64,000 nucleotides of DNA, taken from NCBI RefSeq assembly GCF_900100845.1, contig NZ_FNFP01000002.1:1-64000 (forward strand). Direction: 5' to 3'. Position numbers and translations under genes: made by a program. Within the stretch, counting starts at the first letter, position 1. Each line of letters starts with the position of its first letter. A model generated the notes under the pieces. That model saw nothing but the letters and a program-made list of their open reading frames with translations, ran no database searches and had not been told where the DNA came from. Shown here one piece after another: positions 8,219 to 16,220 of the stretch. The DNA is from Natronincola ferrireducens (lineage in GTDB: Bacteria; Bacillota; Clostridia; Peptostreptococcales; Natronincolaceae).

Positions 8219-9082
8219 TTAATAGAAATAGGGTTCGAGATGGGACCAAATCCGATGTCCATCACTTTTAATCACAATAGTTCCTTGTTTATCTGTACGA
8301 TAGATAGCAACAGGAAATTTCGTTAATCCTTCTAGCACCTCTTGATGGGGATGACCATAGGGATTGTTGCTTCCAGCAGATATCACAGCTACCTTTGGGT
8401 TAACCACTTCTAAAAACTCTCCACAAGTGGAGGTGTTGCTACCATGATGACCTACCTTTAAAACTTGAGCTTGAAGAAAACTTCTAGGATACTCCTGGAT
8501 TAGATCCTTCTCCCCTAAATATTCAAGATCTCCAGTAAATAAAAAGGACTTATCTTTATAATCCATCTTTAAAATAACACTCCACATATTTAAATTATCC
8601 CCATAATCCTTCATAGGTCCTAAAAAATACAAGATAATATCCTCATCCAGTTCCACAACAATATCATTTGTTGCGGCAGTGACCTTCAAATTATTATCTT
8701 TCACCGTCTGTAATAATTTTTCATAGGTTTTACTGGTGTGAGCTTTTTTAGGCATATAAAATTTATCTATTGGAAAGTTATTAACAACATCAACAAGACC
8801 CCCTATATGATCGGCATGGGGATGAGTAGCGATCAGTATATCTATTTTTTTCACTTTATTTTTTCTTAAATAGGAGGTTACATTTTTCCCGGCGGAGGGT
8901 TCTCCACCGTCAATCAGTAGGGTTTTATCGTTGGGGGTTTTGATCAAAATGCTATCCCCTTGGCCAACATCGATAAAGTGAAGAGATAAGACTCCCTCAT
9001 CCTCTCTTAAAAAGCAACCGGTTAAAAGACCAATTACAATAATAATAAGCAGTAAATTTATGAGTTTATTTTTCTGCAACAC
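8219..9082 (-). CDS. ComEC-like metallo-beta-lactamase-fold lipoprotein
   Basis: The 287-residue protein has a lipoprotein signal with lipobox LTGC (Cys23), so it is anchored outside the membrane. The mature part is an MBL hydrolase like the C-terminal domain of ComEC/Rec2: FIDVGQGDS, DGGEPS, the zinc motif THPHADHIGG (His87, His89, Asp91, His92), TGDLE and VGHHGSNTS. ComEC uses this domain to degrade one DNA strand during uptake; a phosphodiesterase role here is inferred. GTG at 9082 follows a GGGGGG ribosome site. The comEC-type gene at 11973 lacks this very domain. Confidence 0.88.
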   Translation of the reverse strand: MLQKNKLINLLLIIIVIGLLTGCFLREDEGVLSLHFIDVGQGDSILIKTPNDKTLLIDGGEPSAGKNVTSYLRKNKVKKIDILIATHPHADHIGGLVDVVNNFPIDKFYMPKKAHTSKTYEKLLQTVKDNNLKVTAATNDIVVELDEDIILYFLGPMKDYGDNLNMWSVILKMDYKDKSFLFTGDLEYLGEKDLIQEYPRSFLQAQVLKVGHHGSNTSTCGEFLEVVNPKVAVISAGSNNPYGHPHQEVLEGLTKFPVAIYRTDKQGTIVIKSDGHRIWSHLEPYFY

Positions 9083-9156
9083 CCTATCCCCCCTTTATGT
9101 ATCCCCATTATATTATATTTTTCTATAAAACAAAATAATTTAATTTCTTATTTCCA

Positions 9157-9185
9157 TTGTTAACAATTATTTTTTGGTATAGTAT
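9157..9185 (+). promoter_or_regulatory. Sigma-A-type promoter and palindrome before the TPR gene
   Basis: TTGTTA (9157-9162), a 17-bp spacer and TAGTAT (9180-9185) form a plausible promoter. The -35 lies inside a perfect 12-bp palindrome ATTGTTAACAAT (9156-9167), which could be an operator. Confidence 0.5.
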
Positions 9186-9228
9186 TATATATAAGAACTA
9201 GTAACAAACTCCTGAAGGAGGGCTTATA

Positions 9229-10503
9229 ATGATTTTAAATATATTTTTCTCTAATAGAATCGAAAGAGAACAATTTATAAAGCAACAGTTTAATATAGAA
9301 AAGATAACAGAAGAAAATGAAATTTCAAATTATAGGGAAACCATGGCAATAAAAAAAATTAAATTTAAAAATAGACATAAAAATATTCCTGGGTTTTGGT
9401 TGGAGTTACAATTCCATAACAATATAAAGGGTAAAAGCTTATATAATGATGTGTTAAATCATATGGAGGATAAGGCAATTAGTGATAATGTATTTTATCC
9501 CAAGATAAATATGTCTTTAAAAGTTTTAGAAGCTAAATGGATAGATAAATATAATTTTGTTAATAAAGAAAATCATGGTGAAATTTGGACCCTATTTTTT
9601 CAAGAACTAAAAAGTCACTTAAAGTATGACAGACTAGATATTGTTTATAAAGGACTTCTATTGTTTTTAAAGTATAATCCTTTTTTTCTTAAAAAGTATA
9701 AACGATATTATATGTTAGAGGATTTAGCCTATCTATATGAGGCTAAAGGAAATGTGGGTAAGGCAATAAAATCCTTAAAGATGCAAGCAGCTTTACAGCC
9801 CAATTCGGTGGAACCCTATTTAAATATGAGTAGTTTTTATATTATAAACGGCATGGAGGAAGAAGCCTTTTACACCTGTAAGGAAGCCTTGAAAAAAAAT
9901 CCTGAAAACCAATATTTAATTAGCAACTTAATTATTTCCTTAATTAATATTGGCAGCTATGATTATGCCATTGAATTTCTACAAAAGGCTCTAGATAAAC
10001 ATCCAGATAACTCCTATTATTGGAAACTAATGGGTGATATCCTTTATGAAACTGAAAACAACAAGTCAGCAATAGACTGCTACCATAGGGCTTTAAAAAT
10101 AGAAAAAAGTTCTATGATAGAAGAATTTAAGCTAGATATTTACACAGGTATTGCTGACTGCTACTATGATGAAGAAAATTACCCAGAGGCCGCCAATTAT
10201 TATCGAAAAGCATTGATATGTAATCCTAAAGAGCCATATTTACTTTTAAGTCTAGGTCAAATATATTTCTTCAGATTAAAAGAAATAAAAATAGCTTACA
10301 AATACACAAAGCTATTGGTTGACAGTATGCCTGACAACGGTTATGGTCAATATCAACTAGGATTAATTTATTCTCAAATAGGAAATGTTGAAAAGGCTAT
10401 ATGGCATTTATATAAAGCTCGAAGCATTATTCCATACTATAGACCAATTCAGGATGCTATTAACATGCTGAAAAAAACCAACAAAAAATTGCAGGTATAC
10501 TAA
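9229..10503 (+). CDS. Tetratricopeptide repeat protein
   Basis: The 424-residue protein has an N-terminal region of about 155 residues that I do not recognise. It is followed by a run of roughly 34-residue helical repeats with the TPR pattern (small residues at positions 8 and 20, Pro near 32), for example NVGKAIKSLKMQAALQPNS and NKSAIDCYHRALKIEKSS. TPR domains are protein-binding scaffolds. There is no signal peptide, so it is cytosolic. ATG follows AGGAGGG. The partner is unknown; a gene for an MBL enzyme follows after 100 nt. Confidence 0.8.
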   Translation: MILNIFFSNRIEREQFIKQQFNIEKITEENEISNYRETMAIKKIKFKNRHKNIPGFWLELQFHNNIKGKSLYNDVLNHMEDKAISDNVFYPKINMSLKVLEAKWIDKYNFVNKENHGEIWTLFFQELKSHLKYDRLDIVYKGLLLFLKYNPFFLKKYKRYYMLEDLAYLYEAKGNVGKAIKSLKMQAALQPNSVEPYLNMSSFYIINGMEEEAFYTCKEALKKNPENQYLISNLIISLINIGSYDYAIEFLQKALDKHPDNSYYWKLMGDILYETENNKSAIDCYHRALKIEKSSMIEEFKLDIYTGIADCYYDEENYPEAANYYRKALICNPKEPYLLLSLGQIYFFRLKEIKIAYKYTKLLVDSMPDNGYGQYQLGLIYSQIGNVEKAIWHLYKARSIIPYYRPIQDAINMLKKTNKKLQVY

Positions 10504-10605
10504 AATCCCTATGTTTTTTGTCACAAGCCAATATAAGTTTAGACATAATAGTGAATACTATAAACATGTATCCCCACAGAATAAATAAAGTTAGGAGGAA
10601 TACTG

Positions 10606-11343
10606 TTGAAACTAACTGTATTAGGGTGCTACGGACCTTATCCTAAGGCTGGAGGAGCTTGTTCTGGATATTTAATAGAGGATGAAAACACAAAAATTTT
10701 GATTGATTGTGGCAATGGAGTACTATCTAAGCTACTGACTATTTGTAACGACCTAAACAAACTGGATGCTATAATTTTAAGTCACCTCCATCCTGATCAT
10801 ATGAGTGACTTAATGGTATTGAGATATGCAATTTATATCAAGCAGATGTTAGGAAGGATGGAAAGGTCTATTCCCCTATATCTACCAGCAAATCCCCAGG
10901 AGGATTATGAAAGAATACAATATAATGGGGTTTTTACTCGAAATATAATCCATGATGCTACAGAGATCAATATTAATAATATGAGAATAACCTTTAGGAA
11001 AACAAATCATCCAATCGAATGCTATGCAATGGCATTTGAGAAAAACGGCAAAAAATTTGTTTACTCCGGTGATACTAAATATTTTGATGGATTAATTGAC
11101 TTTATAAGGGGAAGTAATTTGTTTTTGTGTGAAGCCAATATTCTCCACAAGGACTTGACAGACAATGTACCCCACTTATCTGCTAAACAGGCTTCGGAAA
11201 TTGCCTTAAATGCCAATGTTAAAAGAATGATTTTAACTCATTTTTTACCAGATATTAATACATTAGATATAGCTAATGAAGCAAAGGAGGTATTTCCTTA
11301 TATTTTAGAGATGGCGGAGGAGGGCAAATGTTATTTTATATAG
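10606..11343 (+). CDS. MBL-fold hydrolase, RNase Z/YhfI-like
   Basis: The 245-residue protein is a cytosolic metallo-beta-lactamase-fold enzyme: LGCYGPYP at the N-terminus, GxxIDCGNG, the zinc motif SHLHPDHMSD (His60, His62, Asp64, His65), SGDTKY, and a C-terminal LTHFLP. The layout is close to the RNase Z/YhfI group. The canonical tRNA-binding exosite arm is not evident, so it is probably a small-molecule or nucleotide phosphodiesterase rather than RNase Z; that is an inference. The TTG start follows AGGAGG. Confidence 0.85.
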   Translation: MKLTVLGCYGPYPKAGGACSGYLIEDENTKILIDCGNGVLSKLLTICNDLNKLDAIILSHLHPDHMSDLMVLRYAIYIKQMLGRMERSIPLYLPANPQEDYERIQYNGVFTRNIIHDATEININNMRITFRKTNHPIECYAMAFEKNGKKFVYSGDTKYFDGLIDFIRGSNLFLCEANILHKDLTDNVPHLSAKQASEIALNANVKRMILTHFLPDINTLDIANEAKEVFPYILEMAEEGKCYFI

Positions 11344-11372
11344 CTTAAGATACATAATAACTTAAGCTATAT
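11338..11372 (+). promoter_or_regulatory. Long hairpin over the stop codon, no U tail
   Basis: A perfect 12-bp inverted repeat ATATAGCTTAAG (11338-11349) / CTTAAGCTATAT (11361-11372) has an 11-nt loop and overlaps the TAG stop of the MBL gene. It lacks a U tail, so it may protect or process the 3' end rather than terminate. Confidence 0.5.
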
Positions 11373-11478
11373 ACTCTTCATATATTAGGGAAAAGAGGGC
11401 AAAATATTGTTGACAGGTTTTTATGGTACAAAATTTGTCCTTAGTATCCCAATATTTATGAAGAAGGGTGGAAATGCT

Positions 11479-11787
11479 ATGTTAGAAAGCGTTTTTGACC
11501 GAAGAGTAAAGCATGAAGTAGGATATGACCTTTATTTGGAAATACCAGAAAAAGAATATTTGCAGATTTATGAAGATGTTAACAATGAAGCTGCCAATGA
11601 TGTTGTAGAGCAATTTCTTTATTTGCATCAAGATGACGGAAGACCTCAACGTGTGGAAGTAAAACATGATAAAAACAATCATACCATTAATATTAAGGCT
11701 TTATTAACCTATGAAGATAATAATCATAGGGAAGCCAAAATCCTACCCAATCATTTGAGACATTATGAAAATAAAAGGGAGTATTAG
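11479..11787 (+). CDS. Hypothetical 102-residue acidic protein
   Basis: The protein starts MLESVFDRRVKHEVGYDLYL and is charged and soluble, with the conserved-looking core PEKEYLQIYEDVNNEAANDVVEQFLYLHQDDG. I do not recognise a family. ATG at 11479 is preceded by AAGAAGGGTGG. An in-frame TTG at 11407 also has an AGAGGG site and would add 24 hydrophobic residues, so the start is not certain. It follows the MBL gene on the same strand. Confidence 0.6.
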   Translation: MLESVFDRRVKHEVGYDLYLEIPEKEYLQIYEDVNNEAANDVVEQFLYLHQDDGRPQRVEVKHDKNNHTINIKALLTYEDNNHREAKILPNHLRHYENKREY

Positions 11788-11796
11788 AAAAAGAGA

Positions 11797-11866
11797 AAAA
11801 AGATAGTCCATACTTTTAAAAACCAGATGGGTACTTAAAAGTATAATTATCAATAGCCATAGACTA
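11797..11866 (+). promoter_or_regulatory. Structured 3' region of unknown role
   Basis: An outer pairing ATAGTC/GACTAT encloses an inner 10-bp pairing ATACTTTTAA/TTAAAAGTAT. Together with the terminator that follows, this makes a multi-stem RNA of about 110 nt between the hypothetical gene and comEC. No known riboswitch core was recognised. Confidence 0.35.
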
Positions 11867-11867
11867 T

Positions 11868-11907
11868 AAGACAGTAGAAGTTGTTAAACCAATACTGTCT
11901 TTTTTTA
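11868..11907 (+). terminator. Intrinsic terminator before comEC
   Basis: A 9-bp stem AAGACAGTA/TACTGTCTT with a 16-nt loop is followed by a run of T. It separates the upstream transcript from comEC. Confidence 0.75.
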
Positions 11908-11972
11908 ATCAAATAAAGGAATTTTTTTGTTAATAGAGAAATACACAGTAAACCGTAAAGGGAGGGAGAAAA

Positions 11973-13466
11973 TTGGCTAAACCCTTTAGTATACTATGTA
12001 TTTCTGTTGTTATAGGAATTATACTGGGCTATTTTATAAGTATATCTATTACAGGTTATTTATTAATAGCTCTTCTTTTAATTGTAATATTAGGAATGTT
12101 ATTTATCCAAAGAAATACATCCTTGTTTATAGGTCTTTTATTTATAATCATAGGGAATTTTATTTTTCAACACCATCAAACGGATTATACAGTTTTAAAG
12201 GCTTATCCCTACGGCGCATTAGAGATAAGGGCTAAAATTGAAAAAGTTGGCTTGGAAAAGAGGGGCTATAGAGAGTATGATATAGAAATCCTTCAATTGT
12301 CAGGGAATATTAAAGAAATAACCATAAAAGAGAAGGCTAGACTTAGATTAAAGAAGCCCTCTATAAACAATGAAGTTTTTTATCCCGGAGATATAATTGA
12401 AGTAAAGGATGTTACAATAGTTGAAGATTTTCAAGAGGTCAATCTCGAAGGTTACCATTTGTTTTTAAGAGGTAAGGGCTATAAGACTGTGGTTTCTGCA
12501 GAGAAAGACAAGGCTATAAAAATGAATCCTTCAGAAGCATTAAGTTTTTTAAAAGTGACTTATAGTGTAAGACAATACATAGAGGATTTTTTTCATAGGA
12601 CATTAGAGCCTATTCAAGGAGGGATACTGAAAAGTATTATGTTTGGCAATCAAGGTTATATCGATAGTGAAACCCTGAAACTCTTCTCTAGAAGCGGCAC
12701 AGCTCATATTATTGCTGTCTCCGGTCTGCATATAGGTGTAATAGCCCTCATAGCCCATCATGTCTTAAGTTTTTTAAAAGTAGGAAAAAAACAAACCTTG
12801 TTGATTACAATGGTTATTCTACTATTTTATAGCTGTATGGTGGACTTTCCTGTATCCATTATGAGGGCCAGCTTGATGTATTATTTATATGTTGCTGCTT
12901 ATTTTTTAGATAGAAGGTATGATGCCATCAACAGTTTAATGATGATAGCCTTTATATTACTGCTACGTAACCCCTTTATCCTTTTTAGTGTTTCCTTTCA
13001 ATTATCCTTTGGAGCCACCCTTAGCATTTTATTATTCTATCCTCTAGTTAAGGAGTTGGTGAAGGGAGTACCCCAGGTAATAGCCCCTTTAATAACTGTT
13101 ACAATTTGTGCTCAGTTAGGGACAATGGCTATTATGGCCTATCATTTTCAGGAGGTATCCATCATAGCTCCTATAGCTAATGTTTTTATCGTTCCCGTGT
13201 TGGTTCCACTCCTTGCTATTGCTGTGTTAAGCATCGGGGCAAGTCTGGTTTCTGTCTATTTAGGAGACACCCTTAGTTATATTACCAGTTGGATTTTAAC
13301 CTATATCTATTCAATTGTTACAAGGTTTAGTAGTTGGAGTTATGCTAGTATAACAATAGAAAATACAAACATTTTGTATGTAGTTATTTATTATATAGGG
13401 TTATATGTTGTATACTTAATATTAGGTAAATATAAAGAGAAAAAACTAAAGCTAGAAAAGGAATGA
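11973..13466 (+). CDS. comEC: ComEC/Rec2-type DNA channel protein without MBL domain
   Basis: The 497-residue membrane protein has N-terminal membrane helices, an OB-like extracytoplasmic segment and then the polytopic competence domain, marked by LFSRSGTAHIIAVSGLHIG near residue 240. ComEC forms the channel that passes single-stranded transforming DNA across the membrane. Full-length family members of about 750 residues also carry a C-terminal MBL domain; this one ends after the membrane part. The TTG start follows GGGAGGGAG. holA begins 5 nt after its stop, a common pairing in Firmicutes. Confidence 0.88.
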   Translation: MAKPFSILCISVVIGIILGYFISISITGYLLIALLLIVILGMLFIQRNTSLFIGLLFIIIGNFIFQHHQTDYTVLKAYPYGALEIRAKIEKVGLEKRGYREYDIEILQLSGNIKEITIKEKARLRLKKPSINNEVFYPGDIIEVKDVTIVEDFQEVNLEGYHLFLRGKGYKTVVSAEKDKAIKMNPSEALSFLKVTYSVRQYIEDFFHRTLEPIQGGILKSIMFGNQGYIDSETLKLFSRSGTAHIIAVSGLHIGVIALIAHHVLSFLKVGKKQTLLITMVILLFYSCMVDFPVSIMRASLMYYLYVAAYFLDRRYDAINSLMMIAFILLLRNPFILFSVSFQLSFGATLSILLFYPLVKELVKGVPQVIAPLITVTICAQLGTMAIMAYHFQEVSIIAPIANVFIVPVLVPLLAIAVLSIGASLVSVYLGDTLSYITSWILTYIYSIVTRFSSWSYASITIENTNILYVVIYYIGLYVVYLILGKYKEKKLKLEKE

Positions 13467-13471
13467 AATAG

Positions 13472-14509
13472 ATGAGCTATAAAGAAGCGGTAAAAAAAAT
13501 AAAGGATAATAAAATAGAAAAACTCTATTTGCTTTACGGAGAAGAAGTTTATTTAATGGAAAAGTTCATGAAGGAATTGAAGACAAAAGTGGTTGGGACT
13601 AACTTTGAGGACTTGAACTTTTTTGTCCTAGAAGGAAAGGATTTTACAGTGACAAAGCTGGTGGACACCTGTGAAACATTACCTTTTATGGCGGAAAGAA
13701 AGCTAGTAGTAGTCAATGACTTAGATGTTTTTCAGAGCAAAAGAAAAACTATTTCAGAAAAAGATGAAGAAAGCTTTATAGATTATTTAGGAAAGCTTCC
13801 CGATACCACTTGTTTAGTATTTAATGCTAATAATACTGTAGATGCTAGAAAGAAGGCTGTTAAGACGATTCAAAAAAAAGGTAACGTTATCCAGTTTCAA
13901 AAACTTAATGCCAAAGAGTTGAAGGAATGGATAGAGAAGTTGGTGAAGAAGTGTGGAAAAATCATGGGGGTTACAGAATTTGATTTTTTCATGGGAAATA
14001 TAGATTATATTGGTAAGAATGCTAAGCAAAGCTTGTTAGATATAGAAAATGAAATTAAAAAAATTGTAGCCTTTATAGGGGATAAAGAGGTAATAGAATT
14101 AAAGGATCTTGAGGCTATTTTCACTTCCAATCTACAAAACGATATCTTTAAGCTTTTAGATGCTATTGAAAAAAGAAGGGTGGAAGAGGCAATAAAGCGT
14201 CTGAATAGGATGTTGTATGAAGGTGAACCTGTTATCAAGATTGCTGCAACCTTGGGGAATCAAGTGAGAAACCTGCTGAAAACTAAACTTTTATTGGAGG
14301 AGGGATATTCCTCTAAAGCCGTGGCCTCTAAAATAGGCATTCATCCTTTTGTAGCCTCTAAATGTGCCAATCAGTGCAAAGGATTTAGGGTTGAAGAGCT
14401 GGAAGCACTATTAAACCGGTTTCTACAAATGGATGTAATGATTAAATCAGGTAAAATGAAGGATACAATAGCTTTAGAATTATTTATAATAGAAATGTGC
14501 AAAAATTAA
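13472..14509 (+). CDS. holA: DNA polymerase III subunit delta
   Basis: The 345-residue protein matches the clamp-loader delta subunit: an N-terminal domain starting YLLYGEEVYLMEKF, the LPFMAERKLVVVND stretch of the RecA-like domain, and a C-terminal helical collar with RNLLKTKLLLEEGYSSKAVASKIGIHPFVASK. Delta opens the sliding clamp so that it can be loaded on DNA. It is translationally close to comEC (4 nt gap) and followed by a terminator and the convergent rpsT. Confidence 0.92.
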   Translation: MSYKEAVKKIKDNKIEKLYLLYGEEVYLMEKFMKELKTKVVGTNFEDLNFFVLEGKDFTVTKLVDTCETLPFMAERKLVVVNDLDVFQSKRKTISEKDEESFIDYLGKLPDTTCLVFNANNTVDARKKAVKTIQKKGNVIQFQKLNAKELKEWIEKLVKKCGKIMGVTEFDFFMGNIDYIGKNAKQSLLDIENEIKKIVAFIGDKEVIELKDLEAIFTSNLQNDIFKLLDAIEKRRVEEAIKRLNRMLYEGEPVIKIAATLGNQVRNLLKTKLLLEEGYSSKAVASKIGIHPFVASKCANQCKGFRVEELEALLNRFLQMDVMIKSGKMKDTIALELFIIEMCKN

Positions 14510-14530
14510 AAATCAGAAACAAAAAAGCGG

Positions 14531-14557
14531 AAAAGCGTACATTATGTACGCTTTTAT
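14531..14557. terminator. Bidirectional terminator between holA and rpsT
   Basis: An 11-bp stem AAAAGCGTACA/TGTACGCTTTT with a 3-nt loop has T-rich flanks on both strands. It can end holA on the plus strand and rpsT on the minus strand. Confidence 0.75.
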
Positions 14558-14658
14558 TTATTGCACTCTATGAAAGTGACTGACACCAAATCAAAGATTC
14601 GGGTTATCTACTTTTATTTAGGAACCTAAGAGACACGGATTTGGTTACTTCATAAAAA

Positions 14659-14922
14659 TTAAACAGCTTTGTTTAACTTAGCAGCAAGTCTAGATACTTT
14701 TCTAGATGCTTTTCCTTTATGGATTACATTTTTTGCAGCTGCTTGCATAAGTTTTTTCTCAACGAATCTTAATTTTGCTTTAGCTTCTTCTAAATTGCCA
14801 ATAGCTACAGCTTCTTCAAATCTTTTTATAGCTGTCTTAAGTTGAGATTTAACCATTCTGTTTCTAGCTGTTTTCTTTTTAATGACGTTAATTCTTTTCA
14901 TAGCTGATTTAATATTTGCCAA
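14659..14922 (-). CDS. rpsT: 30S ribosomal protein S20
   Basis: The 87-residue basic protein begins MANIKSAMKRINVIKKKTARN and ends KVSRLAAKLNKAV, the standard S20 pattern. S20 binds 16S rRNA in the body of the small subunit. The start is TTG at 14922, giving the canonical MAN N-terminus. The in-frame GTG nine bases upstream lies inside the ribosome binding site GGGGGTG and is rejected. A non-AUG start is a known point of S20 control in other bacteria. Confidence 0.96.
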   Translation of the reverse strand: MANIKSAMKRINVIKKKTARNRMVKSQLKTAIKRFEEAVAIGNLEEAKAKLRFVEKKLMQAAAKNVIHKGKASRKVSRLAAKLNKAV

Positions 14923-14957
14923 TATCTTCACCCCCTTATGTGCTCATTAACACAGTA

Positions 14958-14986
14958 ATTTTACCAAATATCAGTATAAAAAGCAA
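14958..14986 (-). promoter_or_regulatory. Sigma-A promoter of rpsT
   Basis: Read on the minus strand, TTGCTT (14986-14981), a 17-bp spacer and TAAAAT (14963-14958) lie about 35 bp before the rpsT start codon. Confidence 0.65.
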
Positions 14987-15171
14987 TATAAATTAATAAT
15001 ATATTTCATTTATTGACATAAAATAAATTTCTTATACAGAGATAATTTTAGGAAAATTATCAAATAATAAAAGCAAACTCTACTAATACTATGAAAAACA
15101 ATGGTTTAAGTCGTTGAAAAATAAGGATTTTATAAATTTATTTATCTATTACATAATGAAGAGGTGAAAAT

Positions 15172-16146
15172 ATGTTTGAAGTAAGAACAGATTTAGCTTT
15201 AGAAGTTAGAGAATTATATCAAGAAGAAAAACAACAGGAAATTCCTGGTGTGGCAGTTGAACAAGAAAATACTGGAGATGTCAATATCACAAGAGTAGAA
15301 ATTCTTGACCAGCATGGAGCGCAGGTAATGGGAAAGGTCAAAGGAAAATATATTACTCTGGAATGTGTGGGACTCAGAAGACCTAATGCGGATTTAAAGG
15401 ATGAAGTCAGTAAACTCCTAGCAAAGGAATTAAAAAGTCTAGCAGAGATGAATAAGCCTATGAAGGTTTTAGTGGTAGGACTGGGAAACGAACATGTTAC
15501 CCCTGATGCATTAGGTCCTAAGGTTGTATCTAAATTATTTGTTACTAGACACTTGTTTCAGTTTTATAACAAGGATAGTGATGAGGACTTAGCAGAATTA
15601 AGTGCTATTTCGCCAGGAGTTATGGGAACGACGGGAATAGAGACTGGAGAGATTATAAGAGGTATTGTTGAAAACATTAAACCACATTTAGTAGTGGCAG
15701 TGGATGCCTTGGCATCAAGAAAAATGGAAAGAGTAAATACAACGATTCAATTATCTAACACAGGAATCAACCCTGGTTCAGGTGTAGGTAACAAAAGAAA
15801 AGCATTGAATGAAGAGACTCTAGGTATACCTGTAATAGCTGTTGGGGTACCTACGGTGGTGGATGCAGCTACATTAACCAATGATACTATTCAGCTAGTG
15901 ATCAAGGCTTTTTCTAAACAGGTCAAAGTAGGCTCTCAGTTTTATAATATGTTAAATGAGTTAAAGAACGAAGAAAAGTATCATATGATTAAGGAAGTAT
16001 TAGAGCCCTATAGTGCTAATGTAATGGTTACCCCCAAAGAAGTAGATGATATCATTCTACACCTATCCCATATTATAGCAAACGCCATCAATATAGCCCT
16101 ACATCCAGGTATAGATCTCCAGGACGTAAATCGATATCTTCATTAA
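15172..16146 (+). CDS. gpr: GPR germination protease
   Basis: The 324-residue protein matches the SASP-degrading endopeptidase GPR: N-terminal VRTDLALE, LECVGLRRPN, GLGNEHVTPDALGPKVV and AVDALASRKMERVNTTIQ followed by GINPGSGVGNKRKAL. GPR is made in the forespore as a zymogen and, at germination, cleaves the small acid-soluble proteins that coat spore DNA. Its propeptide region is short here. ATG follows GAGGTG. It is paired with spoIIP, the usual clostridial order. Confidence 0.95.
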   Translation: MFEVRTDLALEVRELYQEEKQQEIPGVAVEQENTGDVNITRVEILDQHGAQVMGKVKGKYITLECVGLRRPNADLKDEVSKLLAKELKSLAEMNKPMKVLVVGLGNEHVTPDALGPKVVSKLFVTRHLFQFYNKDSDEDLAELSAISPGVMGTTGIETGEIIRGIVENIKPHLVVAVDALASRKMERVNTTIQLSNTGINPGSGVGNKRKALNEETLGIPVIAVGVPTVVDAATLTNDTIQLVIKAFSKQVKVGSQFYNMLNELKNEEKYHMIKEVLEPYSANVMVTPKEVDDIILHLSHIIANAINIALHPGIDLQDVNRYLH

Positions 16147-16166
16147 GGATTGATGGCATAAATAAT

Positions 16167-16211
16167 ACCCACCTTTCATATTAATCAGTATAGTACTGAT
16201 AAAAGGTGGGT
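16167..16211 (+). promoter_or_regulatory. Hairpin that occludes the spoIIP ribosome binding site
   Basis: Outer stem ACCCACCTTT (16167-16176) pairs with AAAGGTGGGT (16202-16211). Inner stem ATCAGTA (16184-16190) pairs with TACTGAT (16194-16200). The right outer arm is the Shine-Dalgarno sequence of spoIIP (ATG at 16221). No U tail follows, so it is unlikely to be a simple gpr terminator. Confidence 0.65.
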
Positions 16212-16220
16212 GCTTACTTT

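Noticed and set aside
11797-11907. A c-di-GMP or other known riboswitch before comEC
   Set aside because: The conserved cores of the common riboswitch classes were not found; only generic stems and a terminator are visible.
14585-14656. ACCAAATC/GATTTGGT inverted repeat downstream of rpsT as its terminator
   Set aside because: The loop is about 50 nt and no U run follows. The compact bidirectional hairpin at 14531-14555 explains termination better.
15131-15160. TATAA-N16-CATAAT resembling a sigma-F/G promoter for gpr
   Set aside because: The -10 would start transcription only a few bases before the start codon, leaving no room for the GAGGTG ribosome site.
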